From an uncultured Bacilli bacterium (GTDB lineage Bacteria > Bacillota_I > Bacilli_A > RF39 > UBA660), in the NCBI GenBank assembly GCA_948629335.1, contig CAPHZB010000013.1, forward strand, positions 1 to 31,363: 31,363 bases of DNA. Reading direction: 5' to 3'. Both the position numbers and the translations under genes were made by a program. This document shows positions 16,649-24,664 of this stretch, in pieces; position 1 is the first letter of the stretch; every line of letters begins with the position of its first letter. A model generated the notes under the pieces. The model was not told the origin of the DNA. It searched no databases and saw nothing but the letters and a program-made list of their open reading frames with translations.

Positions 16649-16654
16649 ATTATA
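16649..16654 (-). promoter_or_regulatory. Extended -10 of the 219-residue gene
   Basis: TGT-TATAAT on the minus strand, 24 bp before the ATG at 16625. A weak -35 candidate TTGCGG lies 18 bp upstream at 16673-16678. Confidence 0.4.
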
Positions 16655-16829
16655 ACATGAGGAAGACTTTGTCCGCAACCTAACCAATTACTTTTCTATT
16701 GAAAATAAGTAACTGTTCACAGCTTAAAGGATGAGATAAAAAAGTCTTAATACTAGGGTTGTCTCGAAACTAATCAAAAGATAAGAAAAATGTTAAAATA
16801 GAATTAAAGAATTTAGAAAGTAGCTATAA

Positions 16830-17315
16830 ATGCCAATACTAAAATGTTCAAAACTAGATTTAGTAGATACTATTTTAATATGTTGTTATACATCTATGCG
16901 TCCTAGCGAACTCTTGCAAATTAGAATTGAAAATGTTCATCTCGCCAAAAAATATATGATTGGTGGGATTAAAACTAAAGCTGGAATTGATAGGATTATT
17001 CCTATTGCTGATGCAATACTACCTTTAATACAGAAAAGGTATAATGTTAATAATGAATATCTTATCATGAATGGAAACAATAAAATGGCATATAGAGCCT
17101 ATTTGCCACGGTTTAAGCAGACTATTGATAATTTAGGTATGGAACATCTACCTCACGATGGAAGACACTATTTTGCCACTAAAATGGATTTATTAGGAGC
17201 TAATGAGTTATGTGTAAAACTAATAATGGGTCATATCGTAAAAGACATCACAAAAGATGGATACACCCACAAGGATTTAGAAAATCTTCTACAGACAGTT
17301 AATTTGCTAAAATAG
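16830..17315 (+). pseudogene. C-terminal half of a tyrosine recombinase/integrase
   Basis: 161 residues holding the complete catalytic domain of a phage-type tyrosine recombinase. MRPSELLQIRIENV carries R24, IKTKAG the β-strand Lys, LPHDGRHYFAT the H109-x2-R112 box, IMGH H135, and GYTHKD the nucleophile Y145. Usual integrases are 350-400 residues; the N-terminal SAM-like and core-binding domains are missing. The in-frame codon directly before the ATG is TAA, and no ribosome site is seen, so this is most likely a remnant, not a small enzyme. It points towards tRNA-Met(CAT) 145 bp away, the usual arrangement for an element integrated at a tRNA gene. Confidence 0.8.
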
Positions 17316-17427
17316 CTGTTTTTTTATTCTTTTTTTGTTACCTTTTTGCTACCCACGGACGAAATTATCAGTTATTTTATAAACTAATGCTCGTTAATGA
17401 TGATACCCATAATCTATCTTAAACAAA

Positions 17428-17449
17428 TAAAAACCGTTGAAAACAACGG
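17428..17449 (-). terminator. Terminator of tRNA-Met
   Basis: Minus-strand CCGTTG-TTTT-CAACGG (17444-17449 with 17434-17439), then TTTTTATTTG. Lies 11 bp past the CCA end of the tRNA. Confidence 0.75.
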
Positions 17450-17460
17450 GTAAATACTTA

Positions 17461-17537
17461 TGGTAGCGACGGAGGGGGTCGAACCCACGACCTTCCGGGT
17501 ATGAACCGGACGCTCTAGCCAACTGAGCTACATCGCC
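17461..17537 (-). tRNA. tRNA-Met (anticodon CAT), elongator type
   Basis: 77 nt including an encoded CCA. Acceptor GGCGATG pairs with CGTCGCT (G1·U72 as in Bacillus elongator tRNA-Met). D arm GCTC/GAGC, anticodon arm TCCGG-TTCATAC-CCGGA, T loop TTCGACC. A U·U mismatch occurs in the T stem (positions 50-64). Absence of the C1·A72 mismatch argues against an initiator tRNA. It reads AUG, or AUA if the C were lysidinylated, which the gene cannot show. It lies next to a decayed integrase. Confidence 0.9.
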
Positions 17538-17556
17538 ATCAAATTTGAACAACATC

Positions 17557-17585
17557 AATATACCACATTTCATTGTGTTTGACAA
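17557..17585 (-). promoter_or_regulatory. Promoter of tRNA-Met
   Basis: Minus-strand TTGTCA (17580-17585), 17 bp, TATATT (17557-17562), placed 19 bp before the mature 5' end. The rest of the gap up to the AraC gene (17538-17984) holds only this and the AraC promoter. Confidence 0.68.
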
Positions 17586-17895
17586 TACAGTCTTGCACAT
17601 TTTTTTAAAATTCTAAAGTGTTCGAATTACCATTCATAGCTAATTTTGCTTTATTCATATAGAATTTGTAAAAAATGTTGGTTGTATAATCATTAGGACT
17701 TATCATTTTACTTCATAACAAAGAATTGTTCTTGAAAATATGGAAACAATAACTGTTCTCCTTATATTATGTTCTAAATTTATATAAAGTATGTTTTTTT
17801 CATTTTTTATCTGAAATACATATAGGAATAAAGTTGGTTGTATATACCTAAATCATTTCATAAAGAATAAAAAACTAATAAAATGGTACGATTTC

Positions 17896-17924
17896 TTTTC
17901 ATGCATGAAGAATTACGATATAAT
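17896..17924 (+). promoter_or_regulatory. Promoter of the AraC-family gene
   Basis: TTTTCA (17896-17901), 17 bp, TATAAT (17919-17924). The predicted start near 17931 lies downstream of the first possible ATG (17883) and upstream of the preferred start (17985), supporting the shorter protein. Confidence 0.5.
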
Positions 17925-17984
17925 GGATTTATTAAGAAAAATCAAACGATTATAAACCTTAAAAATATACGAGGAGGTATTTTT

Positions 17985-18764
17985 ATGTATTATCCAAAAC
18001 AAATTCCTTATTTATTAGATAAACCATTTCAAAAGTATATAAACTATACAGAACATCATATAAAAGAATTAGAAGAATATTGTATGTGTATATGGCAAAT
18101 GAAATCAAAAAGTAAATTGGAAAAGACAATTTATAATTTAGTTTTACCAGATGCATGTATTGATATTGTAATTGATTTTAAAACCAAAACAATTTGTTTT
18201 TCAGGATTTAGTAAAGATACTGCATTCCTTACCCTAAGAGAAGAAGTGGACTATATGGGAGTCCGTTTTAAGCCCAGTGCTTTCTATACAATTTTTCATA
18301 TAGAAGCGACTAAAGTAATGGATCACGGAATCCCTTTTTCTGCTATTGAAAACAATAATGATTTGAATGTGATATTTTCTTGCAATGAAGAAGATAGATT
18401 AACTTTATTTAAAGAGTATTTAATACAAAAGATAAAAAATCATCCTGATGCAAAATGGATAAAAATTGTAGATGAACTATACGAAAACCCAGTAGAAAAA
18501 ACAGTCTCTGCCATTGCACAAAGCTTTGGATATAACAAACGACAGCTATACCGCATTTTTTTAAAGTATTATGGCGTCTCTCCAAAAGTACTACTTAATA
18601 TTTTACGACTTCATTTATGTTTAACTCTTTTATTAGAAGAAAAAGAAGGACTTTCTGCAATAGCACACTACTGTGGTTTTTATGACCAATCCCATTTTAT
18701 TAAAGAAATAAAAAAATATACAGGAATATCCCCTATCCAACTATTAGAAAATTATAAAGAATAA
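17985..18764 (+). CDS. AraC-family transcriptional regulator
   Basis: 259 residues from the ATG at 17985, which follows GAGGAGG; the longer frame from 17883 lacks a ribosome site. The N-terminal ~150 residues match the AraC-type sensing domain of the DUF6597 kind (VLPDACIDIVIDF, then FSGFSKDTAF, MGVRFKPSAFYTIF). The C-terminal ~90 residues carry two helix-turn-helix units: VSAIAQSFGYNKRQLYRIF, and LSAIAHYCGFYDQSHFIKEI with the usual GISP. It is followed by VOC and TfoX-N genes on the same strand, its most probable targets. The ligand is unknown. Confidence 0.88.
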   Translation: MYYPKQIPYLLDKPFQKYINYTEHHIKELEEYCMCIWQMKSKSKLEKTIYNLVLPDACIDIVIDFKTKTICFSGFSKDTAFLTLREEVDYMGVRFKPSAFYTIFHIEATKVMDHGIPFSAIENNNDLNVIFSCNEEDRLTLFKEYLIQKIKNHPDAKWIKIVDELYENPVEKTVSAIAQSFGYNKRQLYRIFLKYYGVSPKVLLNILRLHLCLTLLLEEKEGLSAIAHYCGFYDQSHFIKEIKKYTGISPIQLLENYKE

Positions 18765-18826
18765 TGTCCTTTTTTTACAATACGAATAATTCTTGATCTT
18801 GTATAATGGAATAAGGAGGAGAGAAT

Positions 18827-19207
18827 ATGTATAAAGAGATTACACCAAATATTATGGTGGAGAATGTAAAAGAAACCATCGATTTCTATACAACAAATTT
18901 AGGATTTGAAGTAGTACTCACAGTACCAGAAAAAGGAGAAACACTGAATTTTGCCATTGTAAAGAAGGATTCTGTTTCCATCATGTTTGAAGCAAAAGAG
19001 GAATTAATTCAGGAATATCCTACGTTAAAAACAGAGGAAATTAAACCAAGTTTTACTTTATTTATAGTCGTTCAAAACGTAGAAGAACTATATGATTGTT
19101 TAAAAGATAAAGTAAAGATTGCCAAAGAAATACATCAAACATTCTATGGAAGATCTGAATTTGCTATTTTTGATAACAATAACAATATTTTAACTATAGC
19201 TTGTTAA
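18827..19207 (+). CDS. VOC/glyoxalase-fold protein
   Basis: 126 residues with the glyoxalase/bleomycin-resistance fold: ITPNIMVENVKETIDFYTTN at the start, LNFAIVKKDSVSIMFE in the centre, and ending FAIFDNNNNILTIAC. The last strand has Asn-rich FAIFDNNNN where many relatives have a metal-binding Glu region, so metal use is uncertain. It could be a small-molecule binding or resistance protein, or an enzyme; the sequence does not decide. AAGGAGGAGA lies before the ATG. A TATAAT at 18802-18807 may give it its own transcript, though no matching -35 was found. Confidence 0.8.
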   Translation: MYKEITPNIMVENVKETIDFYTTNLGFEVVLTVPEKGETLNFAIVKKDSVSIMFEAKEELIQEYPTLKTEEIKPSFTLFIVVQNVEELYDCLKDKVKIAKEIHQTFYGRSEFAIFDNNNNILTIAC

Positions 19208-19226
19208 TTAGAGAGGATTTGATTCT

Positions 19227-19538
19227 GTGTCAACAACAAAAGAATATAAAGATTTTATAATAGAACAACTACATATGCTAAAGCCCATTAATTGTAAATC
19301 TATGATGGGAGAATACCTTTTATATTATGATGATATTCTATTTGGTGGTATTTATGATAATCAGCTTCTTATAAAGCGAGTAGACAGTAATAAAAAATAC
19401 AATTTGCCCGAAGTTATTCCTTATAAAGGAGCTAAACCAATGTATTTTGTAGATGAAAGCTATTTTCAAGATCAAGTAAGGGAAATCATTATAGATACTT
19501 GTAAAGATTTACCAAGAAAAAAGAACAAAAAAGCATAA
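19227..19538 (+). CDS. TfoX N-terminal domain protein
   Basis: 103 residues with the TfoX-N pattern: KSMMGEYLLYYDDILFGGIYDNQLLIKRV, then VIPYKGAKPMYFVDE. The C-terminal TfoX domain is absent, as in many stand-alone forms. Relatives are linked to competence regulation in Gram-negatives, but stand-alone forms in Firmicutes have no settled role. Start is GTG behind AGAGG with a 10-nt spacer, 19 bp after the VOC gene, so the two share a transcript ending at the terminator at 19543. Confidence 0.82.
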   Translation: MSTTKEYKDFIIEQLHMLKPINCKSMMGEYLLYYDDILFGGIYDNQLLIKRVDSNKKYNLPEVIPYKGAKPMYFVDESYFQDQVREIIIDTCKDLPRKKNKKA

Positions 19539-19542
19539 TTTG

Positions 19543-19570
19543 ACTAGATATTTAAAATCTAGTTTTTTTA
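19543..19570. terminator. Terminator after the TfoX-N gene, probably bidirectional
   Basis: ACTAGAT (19543-19549) pairs perfectly with ATCTAGT (19557-19563), followed by a T-run on the plus strand. The A-rich stretch upstream can serve the convergent 95-residue gene on the minus strand. Confidence 0.72.
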
Positions 19571-19575
19571 TATTT

Positions 19576-19863
19576 TTAAAGACGATTTTTTAATTCGTCA
19601 ATTTCTGTTTGCATAGCACATACCATCTTCTTTAAAACTTCTATGGTCTCTTCTGTAGAAGGTTCTTTATTATTTCCTGTTGTACCCCTATCTGCTTGCA
19701 CTTGTTTATAAAAAGCATTGGTACATAAAACCTGTGCTGTAAGCATTAACCAGTTTCCAAGGGCATTTTGCTCATTCGCAGTCAAATCATCTATTAATAA
19801 ATAGCCTACCACGATTGCACTGAAGGAAAATACTTTTGGAGAAACATTTGGTATTACATTCAT
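19576..19863 (-). CDS. Small protein of unknown function with hydrophobic N-terminus and coiled-coil tail
   Basis: 95 residues. Residues ~10-50 are hydrophobic (VFSFSAIVVGYLLIDDLTA, then ALGNWLMLTAQVLCTNAF) and could form one or two membrane or amphipathic helices. Residues ~70-95 form a heptad-like helix (IEVLKKMVCAMQTEIDELKN). I have seen similar small proteins in gut Firmicutes but know no function. ATG follows GGAGGGAAGAT. It lies directly downstream of the van operon on the same strand with no convincing terminator between, so read-through from the van genes is possible. Confidence 0.65.
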   Translation of the reverse strand: MNVIPNVSPKVFSFSAIVVGYLLIDDLTANEQNALGNWLMLTAQVLCTNAFYKQVQADRGTTGNNKEPSTEETIEVLKKMVCAMQTEIDELKNRL

Positions 19864-19981
19864 TGTATCTTCCCTCCTACTTTTATTTTATGAGATTTTT
19901 TCAAATTCATTAAAAGGAATATAGGCATTAAAATATACCTTTTCTGTATAAGAAGAAAATAAAAAAACTTAGAAAAGATAC

Positions 19982-21115
19982 CTATTTACACACTTTGCGT
20001 GTATCTTTACCAAGTCTTTCCCCTAATCGGCTAAATAATTCATTTGTAATTGTATCTCCTAAAGATGCAATTTCAGTAGCCGAAAGTAAATCTTCACCAC
20101 CAAGTAAGGTAACAACATCCCCCTCTTTTACATCAATCAAAGAGGTTCGAACCATCAACTGATCCATACAAATACGCCCAACAACATCTGCATATTCTCC
20201 ATTAATAAGAACTTTTGCTCCCTTGCAAGATAAATTCCTAGGATATCCATCGGCATAACCTATCGAAACACTTACGATTTTTTCTTTTTGATTTGCTTTA
20301 TATTTTCTTCCATAGCCAATACAAGTCCCTTCTTCAATTTCTTTTACGCTTGTGACTCTGGCCTTTAATGATAACACAGGTTTCATATCCAATTTTTGCT
20401 TTTTATATACATTTTTTTCACTATCAACACCATACATAATAATTCCAGGTCGTACATAATCATACTTACATTCTGGATAATTTAGAATTCCATAGCTACT
20501 TTGCAGATGGGTTTTTCCAACCATAATATTTGCTATTTTTAATTCTTCAATAACGGTATTAAACCGATCTATCTGCATATGTGTAAACGCAATATCCTCC
20601 TCTTCCCCACTATCCGCGACGCAAAAATGGGAAAATATTCCAGATACTTCTAATAAAGGATTTTGGTATATTTTTTTAATACTCTCTATCTCCTTATATG
20701 GAATGCCAATTCGGTTCATTCCTGTATTTACTTTAATTTGGGTTTTTATTTTCATTCCTAAAGAAGAAAGTCTGCTTGCATATTCCATATCTACAATTGT
20801 TTGTATTAAATCATATGAGACAACATACTTTATATTTTCTATACTTGTATACCCTAAAATTAAGATATTCCCCTGAATCTGATTTTTTCTTAACGTAATT
20901 CCTTCCTCTAAAGTAGCAACTGCAAAATCAAAAATTCCAATTTCATTTAATTTACGAGCTATAGAAACCATCCCATGCCCATAAGCATTGGCCTTAACAA
21001 CCGCCATAATTTTAGTATTGGAAGGAATAATTCTTTGTATCTCTCTTATGTTATGTTCTAAATTATCTAAATCAATTTCTATCCATGCTCTATCCGTTAC
21101 TAAATCCTCTACCAT
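19982..21115 (-). CDS. vanTr: PLP-dependent serine/alanine racemase, VanT racemase half as a separate gene
   Basis: 377 residues, a full Alr-fold racemase. AVVKANAYGHG carries the PLP lysine K41, GYG the catalytic tyrosine (Y268), and HLQSSYGIL, SIGYADGYP and GRICMDQ are conserved. It starts RAWIEIDLDNLEHN as the racemase part of VanT proteins does. The Tyr of alanine racemases near the end (ISYRVPR in Bacillus enzymes) is absent; my hand alignment puts Glu366 (LGERL) there. VanT makes D-Ser from L-Ser for VanG. Normally the racemase is fused behind a membrane domain; here it is its own gene, overlapping vanTm by 26 bp in another frame. GGA lies 11-12 nt before the ATG. A displaced alr is the alternative. 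Confidence 0.88.
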   Translation of the reverse strand: MVEDLVTDRAWIEIDLDNLEHNIREIQRIIPSNTKIMAVVKANAYGHGMVSIARKLNEIGIFDFAVATLEEGITLRKNQIQGNILILGYTSIENIKYVVSYDLIQTIVDMEYASRLSSLGMKIKTQIKVNTGMNRIGIPYKEIESIKKIYQNPLLEVSGIFSHFCVADSGEEEDIAFTHMQIDRFNTVIEELKIANIMVGKTHLQSSYGILNYPECKYDYVRPGIIMYGVDSEKNVYKKQKLDMKPVLSLKARVTSVKEIEEGTCIGYGRKYKANQKEKIVSVSIGYADGYPRNLSCKGAKVLINGEYADVVGRICMDQLMVRTSLIDVKEGDVVTLLGGEDLLSATEIASLGDTITNELFSRLGERLGKDTRKVCK

Positions 21116-22094
21116 GTTTTACTACTTCCTTTACTACTTTTAAAATAAAAATAAATCCAATTGTTAAAACAAGAACTGCTATATAGTTTACCAAACTATG
21201 ATTTAAAAATGAAATTCTTTTTGCCATAAAATGAACTAGGGTTATAAAAAGTGGGTGTAGGATATAAACCCATGAAGATAGAATACGCAAAAATTGGTTT
21301 GAACCCCGTGTATTTTCCATAACAAGGGAAAATGCGAAGAAGGAAAGTGGAAGCAATGAAAAATACATACTACTATGTCTTGGGATTTCATTAACATAAA
21401 GGATAGAACCCTCAAACAATAAAAGAAAAGTACTGATAACCATCAATAAAAGAGTTTTACCAAATCCACTTTTATTCTGTTTCTTTTTCACCAAATATCC
21501 TATAAGAAGAAAGATAGGAACATAGAAAAGTCCATTTCTTGTATAAGAGGAGACTGTAAAAATGATGCCATAAAAATATTTAAAAATAGAAATATTTTGT
21601 ATAATGCCATAATAAGCATCACCAAAAACACCTACACAATAAAGAAGAAAAACCAAAAATCCTACCTGTTTTATCTGCCATTTTTTAAGAAGAAAGTATG
21701 TAATCCATATTCCTAAAAGTAAAGCTGGAAAATACCATAGATGGTAAAATGTACCATCAATAAAAATATCTTGTAACATGGAAATCATATTTACTTCTTT
21801 AAAGTACCCATTATAATACATAATTGGTAAATAAAGGAGAATGCTTTCCAAATAAAGGAGAGTTATTTTTTTTGTATAAGATGTTAACTTCTTTTTATCT
21901 TCTAAAGCTTTTGGCAATAAATAATAGCCAGTTACCATTAGAAAAAATGGAACAGCAATTCGAAACAAAATCCTTGTTACTAAATAATCGGTACTCTCTC
22001 CTAAAAAAGTAAAAGGATATACATGAATGGCCACAACGAATAATGTACAAATAAAACGTACGACATCAACATTGATTCTTTTATCTATTTTCAT
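21090..22094 (-). CDS. vanTm: VanT membrane half: acyltransferase-3-like polytopic protein
   Basis: 334 residues with about ten membrane segments. It opens RINVDVVRFICTLFVVAIHV, the acyltransferase-3 start, then FRIAVPFFLMVTGYYLLPK and FYHLWYFPALLLGIWI, all as in the N-terminal part of VanT proteins. In VanC/E/G clusters this domain is fused to the serine racemase and is thought to take up or position L-Ser at the membrane. Here the frame ends KHGRGFSNG with TAG, 26 bp past the racemase ATG. The start ATG lies inside the end of vanXY (14-bp overlap) behind GGAAGAG. A single +1 shift near the junction would join the two halves, so an indel or a true split both fit. Confidence 0.88.
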   Translation of the reverse strand: MKIDKRINVDVVRFICTLFVVAIHVYPFTFLGESTDYLVTRILFRIAVPFFLMVTGYYLLPKALEDKKKLTSYTKKITLLYLESILLYLPIMYYNGYFKEVNMISMLQDIFIDGTFYHLWYFPALLLGIWITYFLLKKWQIKQVGFLVFLLYCVGVFGDAYYGIIQNISIFKYFYGIIFTVSSYTRNGLFYVPIFLLIGYLVKKKQNKSGFGKTLLLMVISTFLLLFEGSILYVNEIPRHSSMYFSLLPLSFFAFSLVMENTRGSNQFLRILSSWVYILHPLFITLVHFMAKRISFLNHSLVNYIAVLVLTIGFIFILKVVKEVVKHGRGFSNG

Positions 22095-22806
22095 CTTTTC
22101 TCTTCCTTGTCAAAATAAATCCATCTATATTATTTCCTGATATAGTATCATATGCTCCCATTTCAATTTCTATTTCTTTTTCATAAGGAATATATGAAAT
22201 TTCATAATCTTGATAAAGTATATTCTCCTCCTTTATCTTATATATATATTCTTCTAGACAAAGAGCCTTTTTTTCCATAATTTCAGCATGTGGGGATCCA
22301 ACAAACCTAAAATGCCACTCTTCTGCACTTATCCCTGTAATTTGTTCCTTTTCCTTTTTATATCGCTCTATAAATCCAAAAGAAACAGCTGATTTTCTAA
22401 ATTTTTCACAAATTCCCTTATGAGGAAAGGAAGGACAAATAAAATCTAAGTCACATCCCCCTAACCCAAGATCTATTGCTAAGCCCGTTTGGTGTTCTGA
22501 TGTATTTGGAAGGGCTACATATTTTCTTGTAAACTCCTCCCCATTTTCTTCAAGAGAATCTGTGAATATCTTCTTTTGTTCCTCTAAGGTTCTATAGCCA
22601 CTTACAGGAACAATTTCATCAACTAAATTTAAATCATTTAAAGTACGTTTTAAAAATTGATTGGCTACCTTATCAAACAATATATTCTTATAAGAAGAAC
22701 TGTATTCTTCTAAATCCAAATCTATAGCTTGCTTTATAGGATGCATTTGATTTACAAGAAGTAAGTTGCCTTTATATATATCTTCTTCTTTCAATATTCT
22801 TTTCAC
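22081..22806 (-). CDS. vanXY: D,D-dipeptidase/D,D-carboxypeptidase VanXY
   Basis: 241 residues, no signal peptide, so it works in the cytoplasm. Zinc-peptidase (VanY/M15B) motifs: SGYRT (R72), SEHQTGLAID (H105, D112) and EEWHFR (E162, H165). VanXY cuts D-Ala-D-Ala and the terminal D-Ala of the UDP-MurNAc pentapeptide, leaving D-Ala-D-Ser-ended precursors. Length and lack of an anchor fit VanXY better than VanY. Translation starts at a GTG overlapping the VanG stop (GTGA), so it is coupled to vanG. The C-terminus overlaps vanTm by 14 bp. Confidence 0.92.
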   Translation of the reverse strand: MKRILKEEDIYKGNLLLVNQMHPIKQAIDLDLEEYSSSYKNILFDKVANQFLKRTLNDLNLVDEIVPVSGYRTLEEQKKIFTDSLEENGEEFTRKYVALPNTSEHQTGLAIDLGLGGCDLDFICPSFPHKGICEKFRKSAVSFGFIERYKKEKEQITGISAEEWHFRFVGSPHAEIMEKKALCLEEYIYKIKEENILYQDYEISYIPYEKEIEIEMGAYDTISGNNIDGFILTRKRKDENR

Positions 22807-23840
22807 TTTGCTAACCCCAATGCAATTAAAGTGTCAATCACATCTTCAAAACAATAGCCTATTTCTTGTAACATACTTGGATACCTTGAATGTGATGTAC
22901 ATCCAGGGATAGTGTTTACTTCATTAAATACTATGGTTCCTTCTTTTGTATAAAACATATCCACTCTTGAAAAACCCTTACATCCTAAAATTTTATATAT
23001 TTTTAAAGCAACCTCTTTAATTGCACTTCGAGTTTCTTCACTTAATCTTGCAGGTAGAATAATTTTGCTTGTCTTTAATGTATATTTCTCTTCATAATCA
23101 AAAAATCCATCTTGTAGTTCAATCTCATCCACTTCTCCAATGGTAAGTTCCTCATTTCCTAAAATGGCACAACCAACTTCAAAGCCATCAATTCCTTCCT
23201 CAATAACAATGGTATCATCATAAGAAAACGCAAGTTCTACTGCTTGTTTTAGCATTTCCTTTTTAGTTACTTTTGTAATTCCAAAAGAAGAACCCGCCTT
23301 TAATGGTTTTACAAATATAGGATATTCTAAATCTAATGTTCCCTCTATTTTATCCAAATCATATTTTGTAAACATATAAGATTTAGGAACTAAAATTCCC
23401 TCTATTTCTACTAACTTATGAGCAAGATATTTATCCATACATAGACCTGAAGACATCATTCCACAACCCACATAGGGAATACCTGCTAGTTCAAATAACC
23501 CCTGTAATCTTCCATCTTCTCCATTTTTTCCATGTAAAATTGGGAAAGCAATATCAATCGAAATAACCTCATTTGTATCTAAAAGAATAAATCCATGATC
23601 GCATCGATTTGTAGAAAATGTAATCTTTCTACATGTATTTTCATGATACCAATTATCCCTCTCTATCTCATCAATATCTCCTTCATAAAGATAAAAATCT
23701 CCCCCTTTCGTAATTCCAATCATATCAACTATATATTTTTCCTGTTTCATATTTCGAAGAACAGAAGTTGCGGATACAAGGGATACCTCATATTCGCTCG
23801 AACATCCTCCAAATAAACAAGCAACTCTTATTTTTTCCAT
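22803..23840 (-). CDS. vanG: D-alanine–D-serine ligase, VanG type
   Basis: 345 residues, ATP-grasp ligase of the Ddl/Van family: FGGCSSEYEVSL (10-21), FVKPLKAGSSFG (176-187), and NEVNTIPG (306-313). The ω-loop reads EKYTLKTSK (251-259), the form found in D-Ser ligases of the VanG group, not the EKY-QL form of D-Lac ligases or the YxxKY loop of housekeeping Ddl enzymes. It makes D-Ala-D-Ser, which lowers vancomycin affinity moderately. Its ribosome site AGGAGA lies within the last codons of vanW and only 1 bp separates the genes. Sub-type within D-Ser ligases needs a tree. Confidence 0.92.
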   Translation of the reverse strand: MEKIRVACLFGGCSSEYEVSLVSATSVLRNMKQEKYIVDMIGITKGGDFYLYEGDIDEIERDNWYHENTCRKITFSTNRCDHGFILLDTNEVISIDIAFPILHGKNGEDGRLQGLFELAGIPYVGCGMMSSGLCMDKYLAHKLVEIEGILVPKSYMFTKYDLDKIEGTLDLEYPIFVKPLKAGSSFGITKVTKKEMLKQAVELAFSYDDTIVIEEGIDGFEVGCAILGNEELTIGEVDEIELQDGFFDYEEKYTLKTSKIILPARLSEETRSAIKEVALKIYKILGCKGFSRVDMFYTKEGTIVFNEVNTIPGCTSHSRYPSMLQEIGYCFEDVIDTLIALGLAK

Positions 23841-23841
23841 A

Positions 23842-24660
23842 CTACAATCTCCTAATTTCTATATTTTGTGGAAGTGGATAATCGACTTCTACAACTTCAT
23901 CATACAATTTTTCTTGTTTCAGTTCCTGTTTTGTTTTTTTATCTTTTATCGTTCGTATGACTTCAACACTCTCAAAAATCTTTCCGTTTTTTTGAATATA
24001 CTTAAAATTCGCGTTAGAAATATCTGCCTCCTCTTTGATTTCTTCTTGTGATAAAATGCTGACATACATGTATTCTTCATCAAATGTAATCCTAATTTGA
24101 TATGTGTTTGTCGTATCATTTCGTACTTTTAAATCTAACCAACCACTACTAATCGTAGCATCAACGCCTTCTAGGGAGTCCTTATCAGGACTAGGAAGTG
24201 ACTTTTTCTTATGCGAATGCCTTTCCACAATGGTAAGGGGTGTTTTTAAGAAAGCATAATAAAGTGTATTACTTAAGTGGCAAATTCCTCCACCCTTACG
24301 TGCAACAATCTTCCCATCAATTAAGATTAATCCTTCTTTATATTTTCCATATTTCTTGCTATGTCGCGCTAAATAACAAAACGAAAATGTTTCCTTAGGA
24401 CGAATATAAATATGATCCATCGTCTTACTGATTATTTTTAAATTGTCGACCTTATTCTTTTGATAGATAATATCATAACCACTTTCCTCATTAATCATTC
24501 GCGTTTTTTCATTCACAACAGTATAAGGAAGAAAATCGCCACTTTCCTTTGCATATGTATTCCTATCAAAATGCATTTTCATTTGATAACATACATTTCT
24601 TTGCCATGTACGAATTGGAATTAAAAATGGAAATATTTGTGTTACTCTTTTTCTAGCCAT
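23842..24660 (-). CDS. vanW: VanW-family protein
   Basis: 272 residues with the VanW domain. It begins RKRVTQIFPFLIPIRTWQRN as VanW proteins in vanB and vanG clusters do, then GKIVARKGGGICHLSNTLYY and LTIVERHSHKK, and the C-terminal NDTTNTYQIRI. Its function remains unknown; it is accessory, not needed for the core pathway as known from vanB strains. No signal peptide is evident. It sits 4 bp after the C39-type gene with GGGGG overlapping that gene's last codons. Confidence 0.9.
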   Translation of the reverse strand: MARKRVTQIFPFLIPIRTWQRNVCYQMKMHFDRNTYAKESGDFLPYTVVNEKTRMINEESGYDIIYQKNKVDNLKIISKTMDHIYIRPKETFSFCYLARHSKKYGKYKEGLILIDGKIVARKGGGICHLSNTLYYAFLKTPLTIVERHSHKKKSLPSPDKDSLEGVDATISSGWLDLKVRNDTTNTYQIRITFDEEYMYVSILSQEEIKEEADISNANFKYIQKNGKIFESVEVIRTIKDKKTKQELKQEKLYDEVVEVDYPLPQNIEIRRL

Positions 24661-24664
24661 TCTA

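Noticed and set aside
16750..16775. Insertion-sequence end (GGGTTGTCTCGAAAC) near the integrase remnant
   Set aside because: It resembles some IS ends, but no inverted partner or transposase was found.
17394..17600. 68-residue reading frame over tRNA-Met
   Set aside because: It is the translation of the tRNA and its flanks; no ribosome site or family.
19982..21115. Housekeeping alanine racemase unrelated to resistance
   Set aside because: Position directly behind vanTm and the VanT-like N-terminus make VanTr more likely, though substrate use is untested.
21085..21120. Programmed frameshift joining the two VanT halves
   Set aside because: A +1 shift would be needed, no known slippery pattern is at the junction, and the racemase has its own ATG and a possible ribosome site.
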